From Bacteroidota bacterium (GTDB lineage: Bacteria > Bacteroidota > Bacteroidia > UKL13-3), in assembly GCA_027491085.1 (NCBI GenBank), contig JAIXWW010000005.1, forward strand, positions 1 through 64,000: 64,000 nt of DNA. Reading direction: 5' to 3'. The notes beneath the pieces are model-generated. The model had not been told where the DNA came from. It did not search any database and saw only the letters and a list, made by a program, of their open reading frames with translations. A program made the translations under genes and the position numbers. Positions 7,885 through 16,843 of this stretch are shown here, one piece after another; position 1 is the stretch's first letter, and each line of letters starts with the position of its first letter.

Positions 7885-9114
7885 CTATCTAAAAAGAATA
7901 GAACTATCACCATAACTTAAAAACCTAAAATTATTATTCAACGCATAGTAATAAACATCGCTCCAATCCTCGCCAATAAAGGCAGAAACCAATAAAAGCA
8001 ATGTACTTTCAGGTTGATGAAAATTAGTAATGATGGCACTTGCCAATTTTATTTCATAAGGCGGAGCAATCATAATTTGAGTAGTACCATGAATTTGATT
8101 TACTTTTTTAAATTCCATCCAATCTAAAACGGTTTTTAAAACTTGCGCATTAGAAATTGGTTTAAACTCAGTTTCGTATGGTTCCCATTGGCTAACTTCC
8201 ATTTTATTAATATTTTGCCAATCACTTTTGTTATGGAATAATTTTATACCAAACCAATATAAACTTTCTATAGTTCTGAGCGAGGTAGTTCCTACTACAA
8301 TTATTCTATTTTTATTTTCAATACAATCAAATAAATTTTGAACCAATGTTTTTTCAATAATTACATGTTCTTCGTGCATCTGATGTTCAACCATTACCTC
8401 CGCTTTTACAGGCTTAAATGTACCTGCGCCCACATGTAAAGTAACAAAATCTGTTTTTACTTTTTTCTGAGTTAGTTTTTCAAAAACTTGCTGTGTAAAA
8501 TGTAAACCTGCGGTTGGAGCAGCCACCGAACCTTCAAATTTTGCATATACTGTTTGGTAACGATTTTCATCATCTTCATCAGCCTCTCTATCCATATAAG
8601 GAGGTAATGGCAAAAGACCAGCATAATAGATTACATCGGCAAAATTATGACCTCCATTCCAAGTAAATTTAATTAAATAGGAATCTAAATGTTGCTTTAC
8701 ACGTTCAGCGATTAATGTTATTTGTTCTCCATTAATTTCAAAAGTTTTACTTAATAAACCTTCTTTCCATTTTTTATTATTACCCACCAAAGCGGCCCAT
8801 TGGCAAGTTTCGGTTTGCTTAAAACAAATAGCTGCATCGCTAGGATTAAAAGGTTCTAAGCACATTATCTCTATGCGTGCTCCGCTTTCTTTTTGAAATA
8901 AAATACGTGCATGTACAACCTTGGTATCGTTAAAAATCAAACAATCGTTTTCATTTAACAAACTTGGTAATTTATTAAAAACCGTTTCGGTTATTTGTCC
9001 ATTTTTATAAATTAATAATTTACTTTTATCTCTTTCTTTTAAAGGATGTTGAGCAATTTTTGATTCAGGTAAATGATAAGTAAAATCGGCAATTTTTAAT
9101 TCTTTGGCGTTCAT
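7885..9114 (-). CDS. queA: tRNA preQ1(34) S-adenosylmethionine ribosyltransferase-isomerase QueA
   Basis: Transfers and isomerises the ribosyl group of SAM onto preQ1 at the tRNA wobble base to give epoxyqueuosine. Visible QueA signatures are FNDTKVVHARI near the start, VAAPTAGLHFT, THVGAGTFKPV-like TLHVGAGTFKPV, VGTTSLRTIES and the terminal NFHQPESTLLLLVSAFIG. At 409 residues it is longer than the roughly 345 of E. coli; the extra length is an insert after TTSLRTIESLYWFG, which I believe is common in Bacteroidota. Other queuosine genes are not in the window. It follows ssb on the same strand, but a terminator separates them. Confidence 0.95.
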   Translation of the reverse strand: MNAKELKIADFTYHLPESKIAQHPLKERDKSKLLIYKNGQITETVFNKLPSLLNENDCLIFNDTKVVHARILFQKESGARIEIMCLEPFNPSDAAICFKQTETCQWAALVGNNKKWKEGLLSKTFEINGEQITLIAERVKQHLDSYLIKFTWNGGHNFADVIYYAGLLPLPPYMDREADEDDENRYQTVYAKFEGSVAAPTAGLHFTQQVFEKLTQKKVKTDFVTLHVGAGTFKPVKAEVMVEHQMHEEHVIIEKTLVQNLFDCIENKNRIIVVGTTSLRTIESLYWFGIKLFHNKSDWQNINKMEVSQWEPYETEFKPISNAQVLKTVLDWMEFKKVNQIHGTTQIMIAPPYEIKLASAIITNFHQPESTLLLLVSAFIGEDWSDVYYYALNNNFRFLSYGDSSILFR

Positions 9115-9127
9115 GTAAATTATATAA

Positions 9128-9156
9128 AAAAAGCAGGATTAAAAACCCTGCTTTCT
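9128..9156 (-). terminator. Rho-independent terminator after ssb
   Basis: The stem AAAGCAGG/CCTGCTTT (9130-9137 with 9147-9154) encloses an eight- to nine-base loop. Read on the minus strand the hairpin ends in a run of seven T, so it terminates ssb transcription before queA. Confidence 0.8.
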
Positions 9157-9178
9157 GCTACAAATGTAATTTTATTTT

Positions 9179-9616
9179 TTAAAAAGGTAAATCATCGCTC
9201 ATGCTATCATTTTGAAGTGGAGCAGAAGTATTAGTTGTTGAATTATTGTTGTGAGGAGGCATTGGCGCACCACCTTCATTGTTGTTTTTAGTTCCACCCA
9301 ATAGGGTAAAGTTCTGAACACGAACTTTCAATCTCGATTTTTCAATTCCTTCTTTGTCTTTCCAAGTTTCGGTTTTTAATTTACCTTCTATGTATACTTG
9401 GCTTCCTTTTTTTAAGTACCTCTCAGCAATTTTTGCTTGGTTATCCCACATTTCAATATTGAACCATTCGGTTTCAGTACGTTTTTCGCCATTTTTGTCA
9501 GTAGTAGTTTCATTAGTAGCTAACGAAAAAGTTGCAACCACCTTTTGGTTATCCAAATGTCTCATTTCTGGGTCTCTACCCAAATTTCCAATTAAAATAA
9601 TTTTGTTGTACGACAT
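9179..9616 (-). CDS. ssb: Single-stranded DNA-binding protein
   Basis: Binds single-stranded DNA during replication, repair and recombination. The 145 residues comprise an N-terminal OB fold (MSYNKIILIGNLGRDPEMRHL through VQNFTLLG, about 1-106), a Gly/Pro/Asn/Thr-rich linker and the acidic C-terminal tip DDLPF at 141-145 that recruits partner proteins. Unusually for this window, the ATG is preceded at ideal distance by a full Shine-Dalgarno sequence. It lies 26 nt downstream of mutY on the same strand, so the two are probably co-transcribed, and a terminator follows. Confidence 0.95.
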   Translation of the reverse strand: MSYNKIILIGNLGRDPEMRHLDNQKVVATFSLATNETTTDKNGEKRTETEWFNIEMWDNQAKIAERYLKKGSQVYIEGKLKTETWKDKEGIEKSRLKVRVQNFTLLGGTKNNNEGGAPMPPHNNNSTTNTSAPLQNDSMSDDLPF

Positions 9617-9623
9617 AAATTGA

Positions 9624-9630
9624 TCTCCTT
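9624..9630 (-). promoter_or_regulatory. Strong Shine-Dalgarno sequence for ssb
   Basis: On the minus strand AAGGAGA ends seven to eight bases before the ssb ATG. Other genes in this window have A-rich leaders without such a site. Bacteroidota ribosomes are known to hide the anti-Shine-Dalgarno sequence, so this one may have a regulatory purpose. Confidence 0.65.
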
Positions 9631-9642
9631 AAATTGATATTT

Positions 9643-10701
9643 TTAAAATAATTGATGTTGCAATTTATCATTTGAAATCAATTTTTCAAGCAATCGAGGT
9701 ACCGCATATTTTTTTATTTCATCAATTTCTATTTCTATATACTCATTTGACAAATTAGGCTTTGTTTTACAAGAAATTTTCCAAAACGAAGCCATTAGTT
9801 TTTGATGAGTTAAAATGTGTTTGTAATTTTCTAAAAACTGAATTTCAACCTTTTCATTTTTTCCAACAAATTCATTTTCTACCAATTCATCAAAAACCTC
9901 TGAAGGATTTTTTAATAAAGGCTTTTCTACCATTGGAAACTCAAATAAACCTTGCCAAATATCTTTGGGACCACGCTGTTTTAAGTAGGTTTTATTACCA
10001 AACTCAAAAACCAAATAATTAAAGTAACGCTCTTTGGTTTTTATTTTTTTTATTTTTACTGGGAGATTTGTTTGTTGTTTTTTGCTAAAGGCAAAACAGT
10101 TATCTTTAATTGGGCAATTTAAACAATCAGGATTTTGAGGTTTGCAAACCATGGCACCAAGTTCCATCATGGCTTGGTTATGAGTTGCAGGATTTTCGGT
10201 ATCGAGTAATTCTTGTGCAGCTAAAGCAAATTCCCTTTTACCTTCGGTAGAATTAATATCAGTATAAATTCCTGCAAATCTAGCTATAACTCTATAAACA
10301 TTTCCATCAACAACTGCTTTAGCCTCGTTAAATGCAAATGATGCTATAGCTGCTGCAGTGTATGGTCCAATCCCTTTTAGCTTAATGAGTTCATTGTAAT
10401 TAACTGGAAACTCACCATTATAACTATCTCTTATTATTTGAGCCGTGTTATGCATATTTCTTGCTCGGCTGTAATAACCAAGGCCTTGCCAAAGTTTCAG
10501 AATATCATTGATATCGGCATTGGCAAATTGAGTAACAGTTTCATAATTTTTTATAAAGTTTAAAAAATAGGGTAAACCTTGGTCAACTCTTGTTTGTTGC
10601 AAAATTATTTCACTCAACCAAATTGTATAAGGATTATTTGTGTTTCGCCATGGTAAATCACGTTTATTTAAATTATACCAATTATGCAATATTTGATGCA
10701 T
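9643..10701 (-). CDS. mutY: A/G-specific adenine DNA glycosylase MutY
   Basis: Removes adenine mispaired with 8-oxoguanine. Features in 352 residues: the catalytic Glu31 in WLSEIILQQTRV, a helix-hairpin-helix with LKGIGPYTAAAIASFAF (108-124), the catalytic Asp132 in VVDGNVYR, and four cysteines for a [4Fe-4S] cluster at 186, 193, 196 and 202. The C-terminal part (about 220-345) is the NUDIX-like 8-oxoG recognition domain. It precedes ssb by 26 nt on the same strand, a pairing that makes sense for DNA maintenance. Confidence 0.95.
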   Translation of the reverse strand: MHQILHNWYNLNKRDLPWRNTNNPYTIWLSEIILQQTRVDQGLPYFLNFIKNYETVTQFANADINDILKLWQGLGYYSRARNMHNTAQIIRDSYNGEFPVNYNELIKLKGIGPYTAAAIASFAFNEAKAVVDGNVYRVIARFAGIYTDINSTEGKREFALAAQELLDTENPATHNQAMMELGAMVCKPQNPDCLNCPIKDNCFAFSKKQQTNLPVKIKKIKTKERYFNYLVFEFGNKTYLKQRGPKDIWQGLFEFPMVEKPLLKNPSEVFDELVENEFVGKNEKVEIQFLENYKHILTHQKLMASFWKISCKTKPNLSNEYIEIEIDEIKKYAVPRLLEKLISNDKLQHQLF

Positions 10702-10912
10702 TTAATTTTAATTTCAATTTTATTATATCGAGGTAAGAAAAAAGTGGGCAAAATAGTTTTTTATAAAGTGTATTTCATTACTTTTTAGTTAAAAATTAGA
10801 AGTTATTTTGCATTTTTTACATTATAATGCAATAATATTCAGACAAATGCTGCTTTTTATTAGTTCTGTAAAAATATCTTATTTTTTTTCAATAAATTAA
10901 AAATCAATTTTA

Positions 10913-10920
10913 TACATTTG
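10913..10920 (+). promoter_or_regulatory. Candidate -7 element for the HU-family gene
   Basis: TACATTTG fits the Bacteroidota TAnnTTTG consensus, 58 bp before the start codon and followed by an AT-rich leader. No convincing TTG -33 element lies at the right distance, only a T-rich tract, so this is tentative. Confidence 0.45.
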
Positions 10921-10977
10921 CAACCCTTATTTAAATAAAAAATATATAAAATTCATTAAATCAATAGTATAAATATC

Positions 10978-11319
10978 ATGACAAAAGCAGAAATTATCAC
11001 AGAAATTTCAACAAAGACAGGAATTGACAAATTACAAGTACAGGAGTCGGTAGAGTCGTTTTTCAAAGTAGTACGTAATAATATGATCGAAGGAAAAAAC
11101 GTATATTTCCGTGGATTCGGTTCTTTCATTTTGAAAAAACGTGCTAAAAAGATTGCTCGTAACATTTCTAAAAATACTGCAATGGTTATTGATGAGCATT
11201 ATATTCCAGCTTTCAAACCTGCTAAAAGTTTTACTGATAAAATCAAAAAAAGTGAGTCAGTAAAAACAAACGCTGCAAAACGCGAAAGAGAAGCTAAATT
11301 AGCAATGAAAGAAGACTAA
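10978..11319 (+). CDS. HU/IHF-family DNA-binding protein
   Basis: A nucleoid-associated protein that bends DNA as a dimer. Residues 1-92 form the HU fold: the helical MTKAEIITEISTKTGI start, the GKNVYFRGFGSFILKKRAKK signature and the beta-arm ending in IPAFKPAKSFTDKIK. A basic C-terminal tail of about 20 residues (KTNAAKREREAKLAMKED) extends beyond the usual 90, as is frequent in Bacteroidota. It heads a plus-strand run with the TPR protein 22 nt downstream and then the small basic protein, all before a strong terminator, so they probably form one transcript. Confidence 0.92.
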   Translation: MTKAEIITEISTKTGIDKLQVQESVESFFKVVRNNMIEGKNVYFRGFGSFILKKRAKKIARNISKNTAMVIDEHYIPAFKPAKSFTDKIKKSESVKTNAAKREREAKLAMKED

Positions 11320-11341
11320 TTTGAGCTAAATAAATTAAATC

Positions 11342-12190
11342 ATGCAAACCAATAAATCATATATAGTTATTATTATTTCGCTTGTTATACTAGCGAGTGG
11401 GCTTGCTTATTTAAATTTTAACTCAACTGGTAGCGAAATTCCAATAGAAACTGCAGATAGCACATCAACAGTTAGCAAACCATTTAATTATGATGACTAT
11501 TTCATAGCAGTTAGAGATAGTATCAAACCGGCAATAAAATTTAAAATTGATAGTTTAGAACAGCTTATCAAAACAGATACTGGAAACTATCAAGCACATG
11601 TTTTATTAGCTCGCTTATACGATGAATCACAATTAGGTTTAGTTGCTGCTCAATATGTAAATGATATAGCAATTAGGTTGAATGATGAACGTTCATGGTT
11701 TAATGCAGGTTTTAAATTTTATGATTTTGCTGCCAATACAATAGATACAGGTGCTCAAATTTATGCATCAAAAAAAGCTATTGCTGCATTTGAAAAAGTG
11801 ATAGCCATTAACGAACATAATTTAGAAGCAAAAAATGCAATGGCCATTTGCTATGTACAAAATGACTTAGATGTGATGGCTGGAGTTCAACTACTTAAAG
11901 ATGTAATTAAGCGTGATTCAAACAATGTTCAGGCAAATTACACATTAGGTATGTTAAGCAGAAGAAGTGGACAATGGGACAAGGCACGCATCCGATTTGA
12001 AAAATTAGCACAACTAGATCCATTAAATAGTGAAGCTTATTTTTACCTTGGAGAAGCATATAGTAGTTTAAATATGAAAAAAGAAGCTATTATTGCCTAC
12101 GAAACTTGCATGAATTTGATTCCTAGTGCAAACGAAGATTCTAAAAAAGAAATAAAAAAATTAATTGACAATCTTAAACAAACAAAATAA
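11342..12190 (+). CDS. Membrane-anchored TPR protein
   Basis: A 282-residue protein with an N-terminal membrane anchor (about 7-26, YIVIIISLVILASGLAYL) and a periplasmic or surface part with about four to five tetratricopeptide repeats, for example NVQANYTLGMLSRRSGQWDKARIRFEKLAQLDP (~198-230) and SEAYFYLGEAYSSLNMKKEAIIAYE. TPRs serve as protein-protein scaffolds; the partner is unknown. It lies between the HU-family gene and the small basic protein with short gaps. The same gene order next to an RNase E/G gene is, to my knowledge, common in Bacteroidota. Confidence 0.85.
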   Translation: MQTNKSYIVIIISLVILASGLAYLNFNSTGSEIPIETADSTSTVSKPFNYDDYFIAVRDSIKPAIKFKIDSLEQLIKTDTGNYQAHVLLARLYDESQLGLVAAQYVNDIAIRLNDERSWFNAGFKFYDFAANTIDTGAQIYASKKAIAAFEKVIAINEHNLEAKNAMAICYVQNDLDVMAGVQLLKDVIKRDSNNVQANYTLGMLSRRSGQWDKARIRFEKLAQLDPLNSEAYFYLGEAYSSLNMKKEAIIAYETCMNLIPSANEDSKKEIKKLIDNLKQTK

Positions 12191-12195
12191 AAACT

Positions 12196-12285
12196 ATGCC
12201 AAGCGGTAAAAAAAGAAAAAGACATAAGATAGCAACCCACAAACGTAAAAAACGTCTTCGTAAAAACAGACATAAGAAAAAATAA
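12196..12285 (+). CDS. 29-residue basic protein, bS22/AURKAIP1-like ribosomal protein
   Basis: A tiny ORF starting six bases after the TPR gene. It encodes 29 residues of which 19 are Lys, Arg or His (MPSGKKRKRHK, then HKRKKRLRKNRHKKK). The pattern KKRxxxK..HKxxKxLRKxRHxxx resembles the AURKAIP1/Cox24 family (mycobacterial bS22, mitochondrial mS38), a helical peptide buried in ribosomal RNA. I infer a ribosomal role; the identification rests on composition and a short motif match. It is too short for most gene finders and is the last gene before the 12364 terminator. Confidence 0.8.
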   Translation: MPSGKKRKRHKIATHKRKKRLRKNRHKKK

Positions 12286-12320
12286 TTTAGCCTAGCTAAA
12301 TTACGTTTATGTAATCTTAA

Positions 12321-12354
12321 AAGCCAACCGTTTTGGATAAACCGGTCCCGGCTT
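12321..12354 (+). other. Nested hairpin in the leader/trailer between the small protein and rng
   Basis: AAGCC/GGCTT closes an inner ACCG/CGGT stem. It is GC-rich for this genome and sits just before the long terminator. It could be part of a 3' UTR or a processed RNA. No known riboswitch was recognised. Confidence 0.4.
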
Positions 12355-12363
12355 CAAATCATT

Positions 12364-12407
12364 AAAACTTAATCAATTGGGTATTTTAATACCTTTGATT
12401 AAGTTTT
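12364..12407 (+). terminator. Long terminator hairpin after the HU/TPR/small-protein run
   Basis: A 13-bp outer stem (AAAACTTAATCAA with TTGATTAAGTTTT) encloses an inner GGTATT/AATACC stem. The 3' arm ends in TTTT, then ATTGTTTT. The 180 nt from here to the RNase gene is AT-rich with no other clear feature. Confidence 0.75.
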
Positions 12408-12589
12408 ATTGTTTTAAACGAGTACTAATTTTAAGAAATATTATTCAATAATGACTTCAAATTAACTACTTATGCTTAAGTAAATATGGTATTTATTTAA
12501 AACTTATCCCCTTCAATTATCAATTTAACTAACGAAAAAACCTCAACCTAGGTAATTGAAAATATTTTAAAAAAGGGAAACTTTAAATA

Positions 12590-14143
12590 GTGAATAACGA
12601 AATTATAATTGACGCTGACACAAATGGCAATGTTCATATTGCTATGATGCGTGATAAAAAACTAGTAGAACTTCATCATGAAAAAGCCGATAACGCTTAT
12701 TTAGTTGGTGATATATACTTTGGAACTGTAAATAAAATAATGACGGGCCTAAACTCGGCATTTATTGATGTGGGCCATGAAAAAGATGCTTTTTTGCATT
12801 ATCACGACCTAGGCCCCCAAGTTGAATCTTTACAAAAATGGATTAAATTAGTACGAAATGGCAAAGTTACATCGGCAATTGAAAACGATGTGATGGAAGC
12901 AGATATTGAAAAACATGGCAAAATTGGCACCTTACTAAACCGCTTCCAACAAGTTGTTGTTCAAGTTGTGAAAGAGCCTATTTCCAACAAAGGTCCTCGC
13001 TTATCGAGCGAAATAAGTTTACCTGGCCGTTTTATTGTATTAATTCCTTTTGATAACAATATTTCTATTTCGAAAAAAATAGTAAAACATGATGAACGCA
13101 ACAGGCTAAAAAAACTGATGCAAACCATTAAGCAACCTAATTTTGGGGTAATTATAAGAACCAATGCTGAAGGTGTTAGTGTTGAAGAATTACAACAAGA
13201 TTTAGAAGAATTAATGGCTAAATGGGAAGTGGTTTTTACACAACTAAAAAATGCTAATCCCCCACAAAAACTTTTAGGTGAAAGTGATCGCACTTTAACT
13301 TTGGTGCGCGATTTGGTTAATGAAGATTTTACTGGAATTCATGTTAACGATAGTTATTTATACAGTGAGATAAAAAACTATGTTAAATCAAAAAGCCCTC
13401 AACTTGAAAAAATTGTAAAACATTATACTGGTAAAACATCCATTTTTGAGCATTTTGATGTAGAAAAGCAAATAAAAACTAGCTTTGGTAAAGAAGCTAA
13501 TTTTATGGGCGGTTGTTATTTAATTATTGAACATACCGAAGCCATGCACGTTATTGATGTAAACAGTGGAAACATTAGTGCTCGTAACGAAGCTCAAGAA
13601 GATAATGCCTTACGAATTAACCTAGAGGCCGCAACTGAAGTAGCACGTCAATTACGTCTACGCGATTTGGGTGGTATCATTGTTGTTGATTTTATTGATC
13701 AAAAAACTGCAGGAAATCGTAAACTTGTATATGAAAAACTGAAAGAGGAAATGAAAAGCGATAGAGCAAAACATAAAATTTTGCCTATGAGTCCTTTTGG
13801 TTTGGTTGAAATTACACGCCAACGTGTAAGGCCTGAAATGAGTGTGGTTACTACTGAAAAATGCCCTACCTGCAACGGAACAGGCGAAATTCAAAACAGT
13901 GTAGTACTATTGGATGAAATAGAAAATCAAGTTAAGTATTTAATTGAAAATGTACACCACAAAGGTTTCAGCTTAGAGTTGAACCCATATTTAGCAGCTT
14001 ATTTTATACATGGTGGGCTTAAATCACCTCGTATGAAATGGTTTATAAAATACAAACGTTGGATAAAAATAAATAAAGTAAATACCCTTTCAATGGTGGA
14101 TTACCGATTTATTGATAAGGACGGTGAAGCAGTAGTATTTTAA
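12590..14143 (+). CDS. rng: RNase E/G family ribonuclease
   Basis: A single-strand-specific endoribonuclease for rRNA maturation and mRNA decay. In 517 residues the S1 domain is near 35-120 (GDIYFGTVNKIMTGLNSAFIDVG), the catalytic Asp323 lies in DVNSG and Asp367 in GGIIVVDFID, and the Zn-link CPTC is at 425-428. The C-terminal scaffold of RNase E is missing, so it is RNase G-sized. The start is a GTG (a TAA stop sits two codons upstream); it keeps the conserved MNNEIIIDA N-terminus. It follows a probable ribosomal protein, consistent with a role in ribosome biogenesis. Confidence 0.93.
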   Translation: MNNEIIIDADTNGNVHIAMMRDKKLVELHHEKADNAYLVGDIYFGTVNKIMTGLNSAFIDVGHEKDAFLHYHDLGPQVESLQKWIKLVRNGKVTSAIENDVMEADIEKHGKIGTLLNRFQQVVVQVVKEPISNKGPRLSSEISLPGRFIVLIPFDNNISISKKIVKHDERNRLKKLMQTIKQPNFGVIIRTNAEGVSVEELQQDLEELMAKWEVVFTQLKNANPPQKLLGESDRTLTLVRDLVNEDFTGIHVNDSYLYSEIKNYVKSKSPQLEKIVKHYTGKTSIFEHFDVEKQIKTSFGKEANFMGGCYLIIEHTEAMHVIDVNSGNISARNEAQEDNALRINLEAATEVARQLRLRDLGGIIVVDFIDQKTAGNRKLVYEKLKEEMKSDRAKHKILPMSPFGLVEITRQRVRPEMSVVTTEKCPTCNGTGEIQNSVVLLDEIENQVKYLIENVHHKGFSLELNPYLAAYFIHGGLKSPRMKWFIKYKRWIKINKVNTLSMVDYRFIDKDGEAVVF

Positions 14144-14167
14144 TACTTCAATTTAAATAAATGAACA

Positions 14168-14205
14168 TAAAAAAATCCGTAAAGATCATTTACGGATTTT
14201 TTTTG
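14168..14205. terminator. Bidirectional terminator between rng and the acyl-CoA dehydrogenase
   Basis: AAAAATCCGTAAA pairs with TTTACGGATTTTT around a five-base GATCA loop. A-run and T-run flanks make it functional for both convergent genes. Confidence 0.9.
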
Positions 14206-14215
14206 TTTTATAATT

Positions 14216-15361
14216 TTAGTCCTTTAATACACTTCTGGCAATAACTAGTTTTTGAATTTCGCTAGTTCCTTCACCAATGGTACATAATTTTGAATCGCGG
14301 TAAAATTTCTCAACAGGGAAATCTTTGGTATAACCATAACCACCAAATATTTGTATAGCTTCAGTGGCAGCCCAAACACATACTTCCGATGCATAATATT
14401 TAGCCATAGCACTTTCTTTGGTCATTGGCAAACCACGCATTTTTAAATCGGCAGCTTGTAAAGTTAATAACTCAGCCGCTTCAATTTTTACAGCCATATC
14501 GGCTAATTTAAATGCAATGGCTTGAAAATTAGAAATGGGTTGACCAAATTGATGACGCTCTTTCGAGTATTTTAAAGCAGCTTCGTAACTTCCTTTAGCT
14601 ATTCCTAAACTCAATGAAGCAATCGAAATTCTACCACCATCTAATATTTTCATGGCTTGTTTAAAACCATCACCAACATTTCCTAAAACTTGGTCTTTAT
14701 GTATGCGGCAATCTTCAAAAATCATTTCAGCAGTTTCGCTGGCGCGCATACCTAATTTGTTTTCTTTTTTACCGCCTTTAAAGCCCGGAGTTCCACGCTC
14801 TACCACAAAAGCAGTAATTCCATGAGAATCTAATAACTCACCAGTACGTGCTAAAACTACAGCTACATCGCCAGTAATACCATGGGTAATCCAGTTTTTT
14901 GAACCGTTTAATACCCAATAATCACCATCTTGTTTAGCTACACATTGCATACGCATGGCATCGCTGCCTGTATTTGCTTCGGTTAAACCCCAAGCACCTA
15001 TCCACTCGCCAGTAGCCAAATTAGGTAACCAACGCTTTTTTTGTTCTTCGTTTCCAAATTGTAAAATATGTCCTGTACATAAACTATTATGAGCAGCCAT
15101 ACTTAATCCTACAGAACTACAAACTTTAGTAATTTCAACTATTGCAGTTATGTATTCAAAATAACCTAATCCTGCTCCACCGTATTCTTCAGGTACTAAC
15201 ACACCTAATAAACCCAATTTACCCATTTCTTGCATGGTTTCTTTAGGGAAAATTTGCGCTTCGTCCCATTCCATTACGTAAGGGCGAATGTGTTTTTCTG
15301 CGAAATCGCGCGCCATTTGCGCTACCATTATTTGATTTTCTGTTGGCTCAAAATTAAGCAT
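14216..15361 (-). CDS. Acyl-CoA dehydrogenase
   Basis: A FAD enzyme introducing a trans-2 double bond in acyl-CoA. I start at 15361 ([20 protein letters not shown]); the frame is open 102 nt further upstream, but that extension is Lys/Ile-rich and unlike the family. The 381 residues carry the signature [33 protein letters not shown] and [19 protein letters not shown]. The GEGTSEIQ near the C-terminus includes the Glu position used as catalytic base in short-chain (butyryl-type) enzymes. It likely acts on short or branched chains, but chain length cannot be settled here. Electron-transfer flavoprotein genes are not adjacent. Confidence 0.94.
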   Translation of the reverse strand: MLNFEPTENQIMVAQMARDFAEKHIRPYVMEWDEAQIFPKETMQEMGKLGLLGVLVPEEYGGAGLGYFEYITAIVEITKVCSSVGLSMAAHNSLCTGHILQFGNEEQKKRWLPNLATGEWIGAWGLTEANTGSDAMRMQCVAKQDGDYWVLNGSKNWITHGITGDVAVVLARTGELLDSHGITAFVVERGTPGFKGGKKENKLGMRASETAEMIFEDCRIHKDQVLGNVGDGFKQAMKILDGGRISIASLSLGIAKGSYEAALKYSKERHQFGQPISNFQAIAFKLADMAVKIEAAELLTLQAADLKMRGLPMTKESAMAKYYASEVCVWAATEAIQIFGGYGYTKDFPVEKFYRDSKLCTIGEGTSEIQKLVIARSVLKD

Positions 15362-15674
15362 AAGTAATTTTTTTTTAGTTTTTAAGTTTTGGCAATGATA
15401 CTTAATTAAAGTAGAAATTAGAATGATTTTTAGTTTAAGATTTACCAATATAAAAAAAATCATTTATAAAAACTCCAACAAGGTTAAATAAGCGTTTTAA
15501 AAACTTAAAACAAAGTGGCTCAATTAATAAAATTTATTAACAAAATATTGTTATTTAAATGAATTGAAAACCAAATTAAATAAAATAAATTGCAACCTAG
15601 ATAAACTTTTTTACAAACAAAGAAAACAAAGTAGTTACAGAATTAGTTAGTACTACTATTAAATAAAGTTATTT

Positions 15675-16841
15675 ATGTTTACCAATCAGGACGTTAACTT
15701 AACAATTTTACAAAAAAGAGCATTTAATTTACGTTGGGCTTCAGTACCTGAGGGTGTAATTCCATTAACTGCCGCTGATCCAGATTTTCCATGTGCCCCT
15801 CAAATAGGTGAAGCAATCAGTAAATATGCCAAAGAACGGTATTTTTCATATGCTCCATCCGAAGGGTTTGATTATTTTAGGGAAGCTGTAGCTAATTTCC
15901 ACTCTTTAAAACGTAATGTAATCACTAATCCTGATTTAGTTTTAGCTGTTGATAGCGCTGCTTATGGTATTTACATGGTTTGTAAAACATTTTTGAAGCC
16001 AAATGAGGAGGCAATTGTGTTTAATCCAGTTGATTTTTTGTTTAAATATTCAGTGGAGGCCATGCAGGGGAAAGCAGTACCTTTTGCAGTTCCATTAAAT
16101 CCAAATGAAAGTTTAAACACTGCTGAATTTGAAAAATTAATAACACCACAAACTAAACTTATTTGTTTGTGCAATCCTATCAATCCAACCGGACGTGTTT
16201 TAACTAAAGAAGAACTTACAATAATTGGCAACATTGCAGTAAAACATAATATCATAATTCTTTCAGATGAAATTTGGAGTGATATTGTATTTGAACCAAA
16301 TACATATACCAGCATTGCTTCTATAAATGAAAATATTGCTCAACAAACAATTATTGTTACAGGATATAGTAAATCATATGGTTTGGCAGGATTAAGAGTA
16401 GGCTCGGTAATTGCACCCAATCAAACTTTATATAACTTACTTTTATTAAAATCCGAACATCTTTCAACTGTTCATGGCTGTAATGTTTTGGCTCAAGTTG
16501 CAGTTACAACTGCCTTAAATGAATGTCAAGATTGGTTATCAAATTTTGTAACCCACTTAACAAAAATGAGGGATTTGTGTGTTACTGAATTAAATAAAAT
16601 AAATGGAATTGAATGCCTTGTTCCACAAGGTTGCTATTTAGTTTTTCCTGATATTTCTAAAACAGGTATGGATGCCCAAACTTTACAAACAATTTTATTA
16701 GAAAAAGCAAAAGTAGCTGTGGTACCTGGGCTTGGTAAATGGTTTGGAGAAAGAGCTCAAGGCCATATAAGACTAAGTTTTGCAACTTCTGAAGATATTT
16801 TAAAAGACGGTTTATTTAGAATTTCAAAAGCATTGAACTAA
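15675..16841 (+). CDS. PLP-dependent aminotransferase/C-S lyase, MalY/PatB type
   Basis: A 388-residue fold-type I PLP enzyme. The PLP lysine is K233 in GYSKSYGLAGLRVG; the Asp of LSDEIWSDIVF and the CNPINPTGR loop complete the cofactor site. The opening (ILQKRAFNLRWASVPEGVIPLTAADPDFPC) is that of the MalY/PatB (cystathionine beta-lyase-like) and aspartate-aminotransferase-like group. So the product may be a C-S lyase or an amino-acid transaminase; the sequence alone does not decide. It is followed after 2 nt by the monooxygenase-DsbA fusion, so both are almost certainly translated from one message and probably act on the same substrate. Confidence 0.85.
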   Translation: MFTNQDVNLTILQKRAFNLRWASVPEGVIPLTAADPDFPCAPQIGEAISKYAKERYFSYAPSEGFDYFREAVANFHSLKRNVITNPDLVLAVDSAAYGIYMVCKTFLKPNEEAIVFNPVDFLFKYSVEAMQGKAVPFAVPLNPNESLNTAEFEKLITPQTKLICLCNPINPTGRVLTKEELTIIGNIAVKHNIIILSDEIWSDIVFEPNTYTSIASINENIAQQTIIVTGYSKSYGLAGLRVGSVIAPNQTLYNLLLLKSEHLSTVHGCNVLAQVAVTTALNECQDWLSNFVTHLTKMRDLCVTELNKINGIECLVPQGCYLVFPDISKTGMDAQTLQTILLEKAKVAVVPGLGKWFGERAQGHIRLSFATSEDILKDGLFRISKALN

Positions 16842-16843
16842 TT

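Noticed and set aside
15362..15463. 34-codon upstream extension of the acyl-CoA dehydrogenase
   Set aside because: It is Lys/Ile-rich and not part of the family; [10 protein letters not shown] is the normal start.
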